DNA of 7,885 nucleotides from Draconibacterium sp. (GCA_030595485.1 JAUVDE010000148.1:1-7885); one strand, 5' to 3'. Counted from the stretch's first letter, positions 1-6,411 are shown. The notes: a model not told the origin generated them from the letters alone. Numbers and translations: made by a program.

Positions 1-1008
1 ATCCAATACATCGCCTTTCATCATTATAAGCTCAGTAACACCATTCAGCATTACTGAATATTTTAAAGCAACTAAATCTAGCCATCCACATCGACGAGGG
101 CGGCCAGTTGTTGAGCCATACTCGTTACCTGCATCGCGTAATTTTGTTCCGGTTTCATTAAATAATTCTGTTGGGAAAGGTCCCATTCCAACACGTGTGC
201 AATAAGCTTTAAAAATGCCGAAAACTTTACCGATGGTTTGTGGTGCAATTCCTAAACCTGTACATGCTCCGGCACTAATCGTGTTCGAACTGGTAACAAA
301 TGGGTACGATCCAAAATCAACATCTAGCAAAGTACCCTGGGCACCTTCTGCCAATACCGATTGTTCGTTTTTTAAAGCTTTGTTTATCATGTGCTCGCTA
401 TCCACAATCTGGAACGATTTCAAAACCTCAACTCCCTCAAACCACTCTTTTTCGCATTCATCAAGTATTTCTTTATAATCGAACTTAAAGAATTCGCTCA
501 ACATTACTTTGTGGTTTTCGATACGTGCGGTGTATTTCTCATCGAAATTGAGAAGCAAGTCTCCAATTCGTAATCCGTCTCTACCAATTTTGTCTTTGTA
601 AGTAGGTCCAATTCCTTTTAGGGTCGAACCAATTTTCAAGTCTCCTTTTTTTGCCTCAGATGCAGCATCCAAAAGTTTATGCGTTGGCAAAATCATATGC
701 GCCTTTTTCGAAATATATAGTTTTTTCGAAATGTCAACACCAATTTTGCTCAATCCTTCAATTTCTTTTTTAAATACAATGGGGTCGATAACTACACCGT
801 TTCCAATAATATTTACTTTGTCGCCCTGGAAAATACCCGATGGGATGGTATGTAAAACATGTTTAATATTGTTGAATTCCAATGTGTGACCTGCATTGGG
901 GCCACCTTGAAATCGGGAAATAACATCGTATTTCGGAGTTAGTACGTCAACAATTTTACCTTTTCCCTCGTCGCCCCATTGGAGGCCCAACAATACATCT
1001 ACCTTCAT
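1..1008 (-). CDS. purA: Adenylosuccinate synthetase (partial, C-terminus beyond window)
   Basis: PurA makes adenylosuccinate from IMP and aspartate using GTP, the first committed step from IMP to AMP, in the cytoplasm. The ATG at 1006-1008 opens 336 codons that run without a stop off the window edge. Seen: the N-terminal P-loop-like WGDEGKGK (residues 11-18) with D13, and GGPNAGHT with H41; these match the catalytic Asp and His of the family at their usual positions. Further on are a GAQGTLLDVDFGSYPFVTSS block (about residues 218-238) and STTGRRRCGWLD (300-311), the IMP/aspartate-binding loop. Family members are about 420-430 aa, so roughly 90 residues are missing beyond base 1. It lies 171 bp downstream of fur with a terminator between, so it is probably transcribed separately. 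Identification is very secure. Confidence 0.97.
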   Translation of the reverse strand, partial: MKVDVLLGLQWGDEGKGKIVDVLTPKYDVISRFQGGPNAGHTLEFNNIKHVLHTIPSGIFQGDKVNIIGNGVVIDPIVFKKEIEGLSKIGVDISKKLYISKKAHMILPTHKLLDAASEAKKGDLKIGSTLKGIGPTYKDKIGRDGLRIGDLLLNFDEKYTARIENHKVMLSEFFKFDYKEILDECEKEWFEGVEVLKSFQIVDSEHMINKALKNEQSVLAEGAQGTLLDVDFGSYPFVTSSNTISAGACTGLGIAPQTIGKVFGIFKAYCTRVGMGPFPTELFNETGTKLRDAGNEYGSTTGRPRRCGWLDLVALKYSVMLNGVTELIMMKGDVLD

Positions 1009-1038
1009 TTTCGAATTTTGAATTTTATTTTACATACA

Positions 1039-1083
1039 AAAACCGCGAAAATTTCTCATTAAAAGACAAACTTTCACGGCTTT
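1039..1083 (-). promoter_or_regulatory. Long hairpin in the purA leader (attenuator, second terminator or stability element)
   Basis: In minus-strand RNA, 1083-1072 pairs with 1050-1039 over 12 positions, two of them G-U. The helix continues through 1071-1068/1054-1051, one G-G mismatch, and two more pairs, closing a 7-nt loop (1058-1064). Only a short U stretch follows (U to 1038, then GUAUG), so it is a weaker terminator than the one at 1128-1155. It sits 31-75 nt upstream of the purA ATG. A weak TACTTTTA box at 1096-1103 (one mismatch to TAnnTTTG, no clear -33) would place the hairpin at the very 5' end of the purA mRNA. The function is inferred. Confidence 0.4.
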
Positions 1084-1127
1084 CTTTTAAGCAGTTAAAA
1101 GTAGTAATAATTTTAGTTTCTAAGCAT

Positions 1128-1155
1128 AAAAAAATCCGCTTCGGAAAGCGGATTT
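1128..1155 (-). terminator. Intrinsic terminator after fur
   Basis: Read on the minus strand, AAATCCGCTT (1155-1146) pairs perfectly with AAGCGGATTT (1141-1132) around a 4-nt loop. The stem runs directly into a T7 tract (1134-1128). It begins 25 bp past the fur stop codon. The GC-rich core and U tract make this a classical Rho-independent terminator that ends the fur transcript before purA. Confidence 0.88.
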
Positions 1156-1179
1156 GATAATCTATTAAAAATGAGTTCT

Positions 1180-1623
1180 TTAATCTTTTTTTGTGCTTTC
1201 GCCATAAATATACAGCGTATGGTGCGAAAGTTTAAAATCGTTTTTAATACAGGCATCTTCAATAATCTCTCGAATGCGTGGATCATAGAATTCTACTACT
1301 GTTCCGTTCGAAGTATCGATTAAATGGTCGTGTTGCATCGTTGCAAAAGCTTTCTCAAACTGTGCAATGTTTTTACCAAACTGGTGTTTAACCACTAACT
1401 TACAATCCAACAACAAATCGATGGTGTTGTAGAGCGTGGCACGACTTACACGGTAATTATTATTCTTCATCGAAATGTATAACGATTCGATGTCGAAATG
1501 ACCTTCGCGACAATAAATTTCATCAAGTATAGCAAACCTTTCAGGTGTTTTCCGATGCCCGTTTTTTTCAAGGTAATCAGTAAACATACTCCTAACAGTT
1601 TCTCGTGTTTTCTGGCTATTCAT
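1180..1623 (-). CDS. Fur-family transcriptional regulator lacking the CxxC zinc motifs
   Basis: A 147-aa Fur-superfamily repressor, a cytoplasmic metal- or peroxide-sensing DNA-binding dimer. The N-terminal winged helix is clear: RKTPERFAILDEIY (24-37), GHFDIESLY (41-49) and the recognition region VSRATLYNTIDLL (59-71). The dimerisation half keeps likely metal ligands: H42, E90, H98 and H100 in HDHLI, E111, and the H134/H135 pair. Where many Fur proteins have a CxxC structural-zinc motif after HDHLI, this protein reads DTSNG, and no second CxxC occurs near the C-terminus; the only cysteines are C38, C74 and C125. It therefore probably has no Cys4 zinc site. Whether it is Fur, PerR or Zur in function cannot be decided here. 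It lies 67 bp after rel, with a candidate promoter and operator in the gap. Confidence 0.93.
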   Translation of the reverse strand: MNSQKTRETVRSMFTDYLEKNGHRKTPERFAILDEIYCREGHFDIESLYISMKNNNYRVSRATLYNTIDLLLDCKLVVKHQFGKNIAQFEKAFATMQHDHLIDTSNGTVVEFYDPRIREIIEDACIKNDFKLSHHTLYIYGESTKKD

Positions 1624-1648
1624 ATTTAAACCAATTTTAAATAGACCT

Positions 1649-1656
1649 CAAAAATA
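1649..1656 (-). promoter_or_regulatory. Candidate -7 box of a fur promoter
   Basis: On the minus strand the bases read TATTTTTG, an exact match to the Bacteroidota -7 consensus TAnnTTTG, 26 bp upstream of the fur start codon. No clear TTTG -33 box is found 19-21 bp further upstream. The call therefore rests on the -7 element and spacing alone. In such AT-rich DNA a chance match is possible. Confidence 0.35.
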
Positions 1657-1674
1657 GAAATTTTTTTGATTATT

Positions 1675-1689
1675 TTAGAATGAATATAA
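1675..1689 (-). promoter_or_regulatory. PerR/Fur-box-like operator upstream of fur
   Basis: The 15 bases match the published 7-1-7 PerR-type box TTATAATnATTATAA at 12 of 14 defined positions. They lie just after the rel stop codon and about where the -33 region would fall for the -7 box at 1649-1656. A bound Fur-family protein there could block its own promoter. The region is AT-rich and the box is all A/T, so some such matches arise by chance. The autoregulation is inference. Confidence 0.3.
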
Positions 1690-1690
1690 A

Positions 1691-3919
1691 TTATTCAGTC
1701 AGGTTTTCGATTCGCGTGACATTATCGATACCTTTTATTGTTTTTAAGCGTTCAATTAGCTTGCTTAAATCCTCGGCGTTGTGGATATACAAAAATAAAT
1801 CACCTTTGAAAATTCCATCGTGCGTATCGAATTTAACAGAGCGCATGTTAATGTTATGACCCTTGGTAATCATAGTGGTTACCTCGTTTACAATTCCCAT
1901 GCGGTCGAATCCTTCCAGATTTAGTCGGGTAAGATAAGATTGTCGTTTAAATTTGGTCCACTCAGCCCGAATTATTTTTTCGCCCTGATTGGCAATAAAA
2001 CGTTCCAACTCGTGGCATTCAACTTTATGAATCGTTACATGATCATCGGTACTTAAATAGCCAATAACTTGTTCTCCGGGTATTGGATTGCAACACTTGG
2101 CTAACGAAAAAGTAATGTTATCCTGATTCTCTTTCAGTAAGAACGGTTTTTTCTTGTCAATTTTAGTTGTTGTTTCCTCTTCAAATTCGGTCTCTTCGTC
2201 TTGTTTTTTGCTACCGCTACCAAAAGTTACATTCCAGTATTTTACGAGTTTGTTTTCCGATTTTTTACCAATAATATCATTCAGGTTGTCAAGTTCAATA
2301 AAACCCATTCCAACCTCGGAATAAAGTTGCTCTTTGTTGTTTAGGTTATAGTGTGCGGTTAATTTCTTTAGGTTATTCGAAGTAAGCGGAGCTTTCATTT
2401 TTTTGAAGGCATCCTCAACTATAATCTGCCCTTTTTTCGAATGCTTTGTTTTTTCGTCTTTAAAGGCGTTTTTAATTTTCCCACGTGCTTTGGGCGATGC
2501 TGAAAATTTTAACCATTCTAATTTTGGAACTTGATTCTCAGAAGTAAGGATTTCTACCTGGTCGCCATTTTTAAGAACATGACTTAAAGGAACCAATTTT
2601 AAATTGATTTTTGCTCCAATACATTTGTTCCCAAGGTCGGTATGTATTTCGTAGGCAAAGTCAACAACGGTTGACCCTTTGGGTAACGAAAACATGTCGC
2701 CTTTGGGTGTAAATACATTTATTTCTGCTGAAAAAAGATTGAGTTTAAAATCATCTAAAAACTCAAAAGCGTCAGCATCGGTACTTTGCAGCAATTCCCG
2801 AATTCGTTCAATCCACGGATCTAATTCGTTTTCAAAGTTTCGAATATCTTTATAGCGATAATGGGCAGCAAAACCGTGTTCAGCCACATCGTCCATTCTA
2901 TCAGTTCTAATTTGTACCTCAACCCATTGGCCTTCGGGGCCCATAACTGTAACGTGTAACGATTCGTAACCATTTGCTTTTGGGGTTGTAATCCAATCGC
3001 GAATTCGGTCAGGTTTGGGTTTGTATATATCCGTGACAATTGAAAGTACATCAAAACACTGTCGCTTCTCGGAAGTTCCTGGTTTTGAGTTGATTGCAAT
3101 TCGGATGGCAAGTAAATCGTAGACTTCCTCAAATGAAACCGACTTTTTTTGCATTTTTTGCCAAATGGAATAACTGGTTTTTAAACGGTGGCTAACTTTA
3201 CAGTCTACGTTTTCTTGTTCCAGTTTTTTTATAATGGGCTGAATAAATTCATTTACCAGATAATTCCGCTTTTCTTCCTGATTATGCAGCAAGTAAATAA
3301 TTTGGTTGTACTCTTCGGGATGTTTGTGTTTAAAACTGAGTTCCTCTAAATCACTTTTAATGGCATGTAAACCCAAACGATGAGCAAGAGGTACGTATAA
3401 AAACAGCGTTTCTCCTGCAATTTTAATTTTTTTGTGCGCCGGCATCGAATCCAGCGTACGCATGTTGTGCAGTCGGTCGGCAATTTTTATCAGAATAACC
3501 CGAACATCGTCCGAAAGGGTCATCAACATTTTTTTTAGGGTAAGCGCATGTCTTTGGTCGAAGTCGCCCGACAGTTTGGTTAAACCATCAACAATACTTG
3601 CCACGCGGTTTCCAAACATATTTTCAATGTCGGAAAGTCGGTAATCTGTATCTTCAACCACATCGTGTAACAAGGCGGCAACAATTGAAGTGGCACCAAG
3701 ACCAAGGTCTAGCGCTACAATTTTTGCAACGGCGATAGGATGAATAATAAATGGTTCGCCCGATTTACGTTTAATACCGTGGTGTGCTGCATTCGAAAAC
3801 CGAAAAGCCTTTTCAATGCGCCCCAAGCGCCCTTCATCAAATTTATCCTTAATTACTTTAAGAAAATCCAGATAACGGTCTTCAATATCCCTATTTTCTG
3901 CCTTGGTAAAATGTTGCAC
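1691..3919 (-). CDS. Bifunctional (p)ppGpp synthetase/hydrolase, RelA/SpoT (Rel) family
   Basis: A 742-aa long RSH protein that makes and degrades (p)ppGpp in the stringent response, acting on ribosomes and in the cytosol. Domain order is canonical. The HD hydrolase has all metal and active-site motifs (SGEPFIIHP with H60, HDVVEDT at 85-91, ADRLHNMRT with D148). The synthetase has RLKTSYSIWQKM (245-256), DWITTPKANGYESLH (308-322), catalytic E334 in VEVQIRT, and the AEHGFAAHYRYK block. A TGS domain (about 400-460), a helical region, the conserved AKCCNPIPGE cysteines (C609, C610; C635-H636) and a C-terminal ACT domain (about 660-742) follow. Both catalytic halves look intact, so one bifunctional Rel is expected. 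The start is GTG: an in-frame TAG directly precedes it, a GGGAG Shine-Dalgarno-like sequence lies 8 nt upstream, and the next in-frame ATG (residue 101) would remove the HD site. It follows gmhB by 24 bp. Confidence 0.96.
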   Translation of the reverse strand: MQHFTKAENRDIEDRYLDFLKVIKDKFDEGRLGRIEKAFRFSNAAHHGIKRKSGEPFIIHPIAVAKIVALDLGLGATSIVAALLHDVVEDTDYRLSDIENMFGNRVASIVDGLTKLSGDFDQRHALTLKKMLMTLSDDVRVILIKIADRLHNMRTLDSMPAHKKIKIAGETLFLYVPLAHRLGLHAIKSDLEELSFKHKHPEEYNQIIYLLHNQEEKRNYLVNEFIQPIIKKLEQENVDCKVSHRLKTSYSIWQKMQKKSVSFEEVYDLLAIRIAINSKPGTSEKRQCFDVLSIVTDIYKPKPDRIRDWITTPKANGYESLHVTVMGPEGQWVEVQIRTDRMDDVAEHGFAAHYRYKDIRNFENELDPWIERIRELLQSTDADAFEFLDDFKLNLFSAEINVFTPKGDMFSLPKGSTVVDFAYEIHTDLGNKCIGAKINLKLVPLSHVLKNGDQVEILTSENQVPKLEWLKFSASPKARGKIKNAFKDEKTKHSKKGQIIVEDAFKKMKAPLTSNNLKKLTAHYNLNNKEQLYSEVGMGFIELDNLNDIIGKKSENKLVKYWNVTFGSGSKKQDEETEFEEETTTKIDKKKPFLLKENQDNITFSLAKCCNPIPGEQVIGYLSTDDHVTIHKVECHELERFIANQGEKIIRAEWTKFKRQSYLTRLNLEGFDRMGIVNEVTTMITKGHNINMRSVKFDTHDGIFKGDLFLYIHNAEDLSKLIERLKTIKGIDNVTRIENLTE

Positions 3920-3943
3920 CTAAAAATCTCCCTGTATGTTCAG

Positions 3944-4428
3944 TTAAAAACTACCTTCCCTTAATAGATTTTGAATATATAAATTCTTTCCTATACCTGC
4001 ATTTTCTCCTGCTAAAATATCTCTTTTTTTGTCTCCAATCAATACAGAGTTAACAGCTCTGATATTAAATTGTTCTATTGCCTGGCGAATCATACCGGCT
4101 TTAGGTTTGCGGCAATCACAGCTTCCTGTTATTTTGGGATGGTGTGGGCAATAATAAACTTTTGTTATTTTAATTCTTTCTGAATTAAACTTGTCGAGCA
4201 TCCAATTATTCAAAATCTCAAAATCTTTTCAGAATAAAAACCACGGGCAATTCCCGATTGGTTGGTAATCACAAAAATCAGAAATCCTTTATCTTGATAT
4301 TGTCGGATTAATTCAAATATGCCGGGTTGAAATTCAAAGTCGTCGATTTTATAAACGTAGTTTTTTTCAATGTTTATAGTTCCATCACGATCGAGGAACA
4401 ATGCCTTTTGTTTTTGGGAGTTACTCAT
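3944..4428 (-). pseudogene. gmhB: D-glycero-beta-D-manno-heptose 1,7-bisphosphate 7-phosphatase, split by a one-base frameshift
   Basis: GmhB removes the C7 phosphate of heptose 1,7-bisphosphate during ADP-heptose synthesis for LPS. Reading frame 1 starts at ATG 4426-4428 and gives 68 family-like residues: HAD nucleophile motif FLDRDGTIN (D13, D15), then ITNQSGIARGFYSEK. It runs out of frame after four aberrant residues, with TGA at 4210-4212. The other frame continues exactly where the family should: DFEILNNWMLDKF, YYCPHHP and CDCRKP (the Cys/His zinc loop), then IGDKKRDILAG (HAD motif III), ending at 3944. One extra base in GAAAAG (4225-4230) joins them into 161 aa, a normal length. The cause may be a homopolymer sequencing error or a real inactivating mutation. 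The start overlaps the gmhA stop as ATGAGTAA. The zinc-loop motifs and the gmhA neighbour favour GmhB over HisB-N. Confidence 0.9.
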
Positions 4429-4999
4429 CTCCAAATAGACTTTGTTCAACTTTTTCGCAAACAATGTGGCCAATTAATAAATGAATTTCCTGAATACGCG
4501 GAACTTCGAGCGAAGGAACTTTTAAAATGAAATCGGATAAGTTATTTAATAAACCACCAGTTTGGCCGGTTAAAGCCACAGTAATCAGCCTTTTTTCTTT
4601 AGCAGCACTAAATGCATTCACAATATTTTCAGATGTTCCTGAAGTTGATAAACCAATAAGAACATCACCGGGGTTTCCGAAAGCATCGATATGGCGGCTG
4701 TAAACCTTGGTGAAGTCGTAATCGTTTGAAACCGCGGTAACAAACGACGAATTTACATGGCAAGCTTCAGCCGGAATAGCTTTTCGATCGAGTTTGAACT
4801 TCCCCGATAACTCAGCAGCCAAATGTTGCGCTTCAGCCGAACTACCACCATTTCCACAAAAAATAGTTTTGTTCCCTTTCCGATAAGCTTCAATAATAAC
4901 ACCCGACACCTTATCAATTAGTGCCGTAAATTCGGTATTGTTTGCAATTTGCTCAGCAAGTTTTGCCAATTGTGTTATGCTGTCCAACGTTTTACTCAT
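4421..4999 (-). CDS. gmhA: Phosphoheptose isomerase (sedoheptulose 7-phosphate isomerase)
   Basis: GmhA converts sedoheptulose 7-phosphate to D-glycero-D-manno-heptose 7-phosphate, the entry step to ADP-heptose for the LPS core; it is cytoplasmic, a tetramer in known members. The 192-aa protein is one SIS domain of normal length. Seen: CGNGGSSAEAQHLAAELSGKF (48-68) with H59 and E63, SNDYDF (91-96), the phosphate-binding GLSTSGTSENI (116-126), and RIQEIHLLIGHIV with Q170 and H178. These match the E. coli zinc and catalytic residues H61, E65, Q172 and H180 with a constant offset of two. The ATG overlaps the Nudix stop by 8 bp and its own stop overlaps the gmhB ATG by 8 bp, both as ATGAGTAA, which suggests translational coupling. 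Confidence 0.96.
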   Translation of the reverse strand: MSKTLDSITQLAKLAEQIANNTEFTALIDKVSGVIIEAYRKGNKTIFCGNGGSSAEAQHLAAELSGKFKLDRKAIPAEACHVNSSFVTAVSNDYDFTKVYSRHIDAFGNPGDVLIGLSTSGTSENIVNAFSAAKEKRLITVALTGQTGGLLNNLSDFILKVPSLEVPRIQEIHLLIGHIVCEKVEQSLFGDE

Positions 5000-5444
5000 C
5001 GAAAGTTTCTTTTAATTTGCGAACAACAAATTTATCAATTGGAAAAGTAATAGCATCCTCTTTTATCTCTTTTATTTTTAACCACCTAAAACTTTGCCCC
5101 AAACCATTCTCTATTTCAAAGTCAAACGCTTTCTCCGAAATTTTAAATTGTAAAGGTTTTTTTAAATCAGCCAGATAATAAATGCTTATGAGTTGGGCAT
5201 TTTCGTAGAACAATGCTTTCTGATAAAAATCGCATGTGTAAAAGTGGCGAATATTCTCAATCTCTTGCCCTTTACATTCTTCTTCAAATTCACGTTTTAA
5301 ACAATCAACGGGGCCTTCGCCAAACTCCAATCCACCTCCTGGGAATTTAGTCATGTGCGTTTCCAAAACATATTCATCAGAAATTAAAAGCTCATTTTGC
5401 TGATTAATTACCAAACCATAAACCCGTATTACAAACTGTCCCAT
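4992..5444 (-). CDS. Nudix (NUDIX) hydrolase
   Basis: A 150-aa single-domain Nudix hydrolase, a class that cleaves nucleoside diphosphates linked to another group; the substrate cannot be read from sequence. The protein opens with a beta strand (VIRVYGLVI), as is common in the family. The Nudix box spans residues 37-59: GGLEFGE, then seven residues, then REFEEECKG. Catalytic R51, E52, E55 and E56 are present, but the usual glycine after EEx is K58, with G59 one residue later. I chose ATG 5442-5444, which starts 1 bp after the miaA TAA; a longer reading to 5501 would overlap miaA by 56 bp and add a basic stretch outside the domain. Its position directly before gmhA and gmhB is suggestive of nucleotide or sugar-nucleotide clean-up, but that is inference. 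Confidence 0.9.
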   Translation of the reverse strand: MGQFVIRVYGLVINQQNELLISDEYVLETHMTKFPGGGLEFGEGPVDCLKREFEEECKGQEIENIRHFYTCDFYQKALFYENAQLISIYYLADLKKPLQFKISEKAFDFEIENGLGQSFRWLKIKEIKEDAITFPIDKFVVRKLKETFDE

Positions 5445-5445
5445 T

Positions 5446-6348
5446 TTATTCGATTTTCGATTCAAGAAACGCAACAATTTGGTCGCTTTGAGTTGGTTCA
5501 AACCAATTTACCGTTTCGTCTTTGCGGAACCATGTAATTTGTTTTTTAGCATAACGCCGCGAATTTCTTTTAATTAATTCAATCGCTTTCTCTCGCGTTA
5601 TTTCTCCGTTGAAATGTGCAAACCATTCGCGGTAGCCAACTGTGTTTAATGCATTTAGCTCTTTTTGTGGATAAACGCTTCTTGCCTCTTTCTCCAGTCC
5701 GGCTTCCACCATTTTGTCAACGCGTAAATTTATCCGCTTATGAAGTAGTTGTCGGTCGCAGTTTATGGCAATTTTCACAATCGAAAAAGGACGCTCCTTG
5801 TTTTGGTTCGAACGAAAAGAAGAGAACGGTTTCCCGGTTTGAATTGTTATTTCGAGTGCATGAATAATACGGTTTGGATTTTTCAAATCCACTATTTTGT
5901 AATATTCCGGGTCAAGTGTTTTTAGTTGAAATCGTAAACTTTCAAGTCCTTCCTCTTCCAATTGTCTTTTTAAATTAGCTCTAATCTCAGGGTCGGCATC
6001 GGGCATGCTATCAATTCCTTTGCAAATGGCATCGATATAAAGCATTGAACCACCGACCATAATAATAATGTCTTTGGTTTCGAATAAGTTCTTGAGAAGT
6101 GCCATCGCTTCCGTTTCGTAGCGACTGGCATTGTAACTCTCCGTAATCGAATGTGTTTGTATGAAGTGGTGTTTTACCGCAGCCAGTTCTTCGGGCTCGG
6201 GTACTGCCGTGCCAATGTTCAGTTCTTTAAAAATTTGACGCGAATCGGAAGAAACGATCTCGGTGTTAAAATGTTGGGCAATTTGAATACCCACCGAGGT
6301 TTTTCCAACTCCGGTTGGTCCGGTAACGACAATAAGTGTTTTTGGCAT
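5446..6348 (-). CDS. miaA: tRNA dimethylallyltransferase
   Basis: MiaA transfers dimethylallyl from DMAPP to N6 of A37 in tRNAs reading UNN codons, giving i6A. The 300-aa protein has the P-loop GPTGVGKT (10-17), the SSDSRQIFKELNIGTA region with D35 (33-48), a KHHFIQ motif, VGGSMLYIDA (98-107, where GGTGLY is more usual), NPNRIIHALEI (157-167), NTVGYREW and the C-terminal RRYAKKQITWFRK, which contacts tRNA. Length is typical. The start is ATG 6346-6348, giving MPKTLIVVTGP. An in-frame extension to 6393 exists but would begin inside the upstream terminator hairpin and adds a non-conserved leader, so I rejected it. It appears to be the first gene of the miaA-Nudix-gmhA-gmhB-rel run. Confidence 0.95.
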   Translation of the reverse strand: MPKTLIVVTGPTGVGKTSVGIQIAQHFNTEIVSSDSRQIFKELNIGTAVPEPEELAAVKHHFIQTHSITESYNASRYETEAMALLKNLFETKDIIIMVGGSMLYIDAICKGIDSMPDADPEIRANLKRQLEEEGLESLRFQLKTLDPEYYKIVDLKNPNRIIHALEITIQTGKPFSSFRSNQNKERPFSIVKIAINCDRQLLHKRINLRVDKMVEAGLEKEARSVYPQKELNALNTVGYREWFAHFNGEITREKAIELIKRNSRRYAKKQITWFRKDETVNWFEPTQSDQIVAFLESKIE

Positions 6349-6363
6349 GAAGCTATTTTTAGG

Positions 6364-6394
6364 CAAATTAATGACAAAAAAAAGACTGTTCAAA
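6364..6394 (-). promoter_or_regulatory. Candidate miaA promoter overlapping the upstream terminator
   Basis: On the minus strand TTTG (6394-6391) is followed by 20 bp and then TAATTTG (6370-6364). This approximates the Bacteroidota TTTG-N19-21-TAnnTTTG promoter but is one base short in the -7 box. The -33 element lies in the loop and 3' arm of the terminator stem. It would give a very short leader of about 10-15 nt before the miaA ATG. Readthrough from the upstream gene is the alternative source of miaA transcription. Confidence 0.3.
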
Positions 6395-6411
6395 ATGAAT
6401 TGAACAGCCTT
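6376..6411 (-). terminator. Intrinsic terminator after the PF07929 gene
   Basis: Read on the minus strand, GGCTGTTCAA (6409-6400) pairs with TTGAACAGTC (6393-6384), ten pairs with one G-U, around a 6-nt loop. A T8 tract (6383-6376) follows at once. It starts about 45 bp past the stop of the 171-aa gene and 28 bp before the miaA ATG. It should separate that gene from the miaA operon. Confidence 0.85.

Noticed and set aside
215..573. Plus-strand open frames of 60-87 codons opposite purA
   Set aside because: They lie antisense to clearly coding purA, resemble no family, and overlap each other in different frames. The same holds for plus-strand frames opposite rel (3432-3644, 3740-3964), gmhA/Nudix (4942-5178) and miaA (5616-5867, 6151-6435).
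2821..3132. 103-codon minus-strand frame inside rel
   Set aside because: It is an alternative frame of the strongly conserved synthetase domain, with no start signal or family resemblance.
4210..4240. Programmed -1 frameshift producing full-length GmhB
   Set aside because: Joining the frames needs a -1 shift at T GAA AAG. This is not a good X XXY YYZ heptamer because the P-site tRNA would re-pair poorly, and I see no strong downstream hairpin or pseudoknot. A one-base indel is simpler.
4426..4473. Longer gmhB start (15 extra residues)
   Set aside because: It would overlap gmhA by 53 bp. The ATG at 4428 forms the same ATGAGTAA overlap seen at the Nudix/gmhA junction and gives the usual short lead before FLDRDG.
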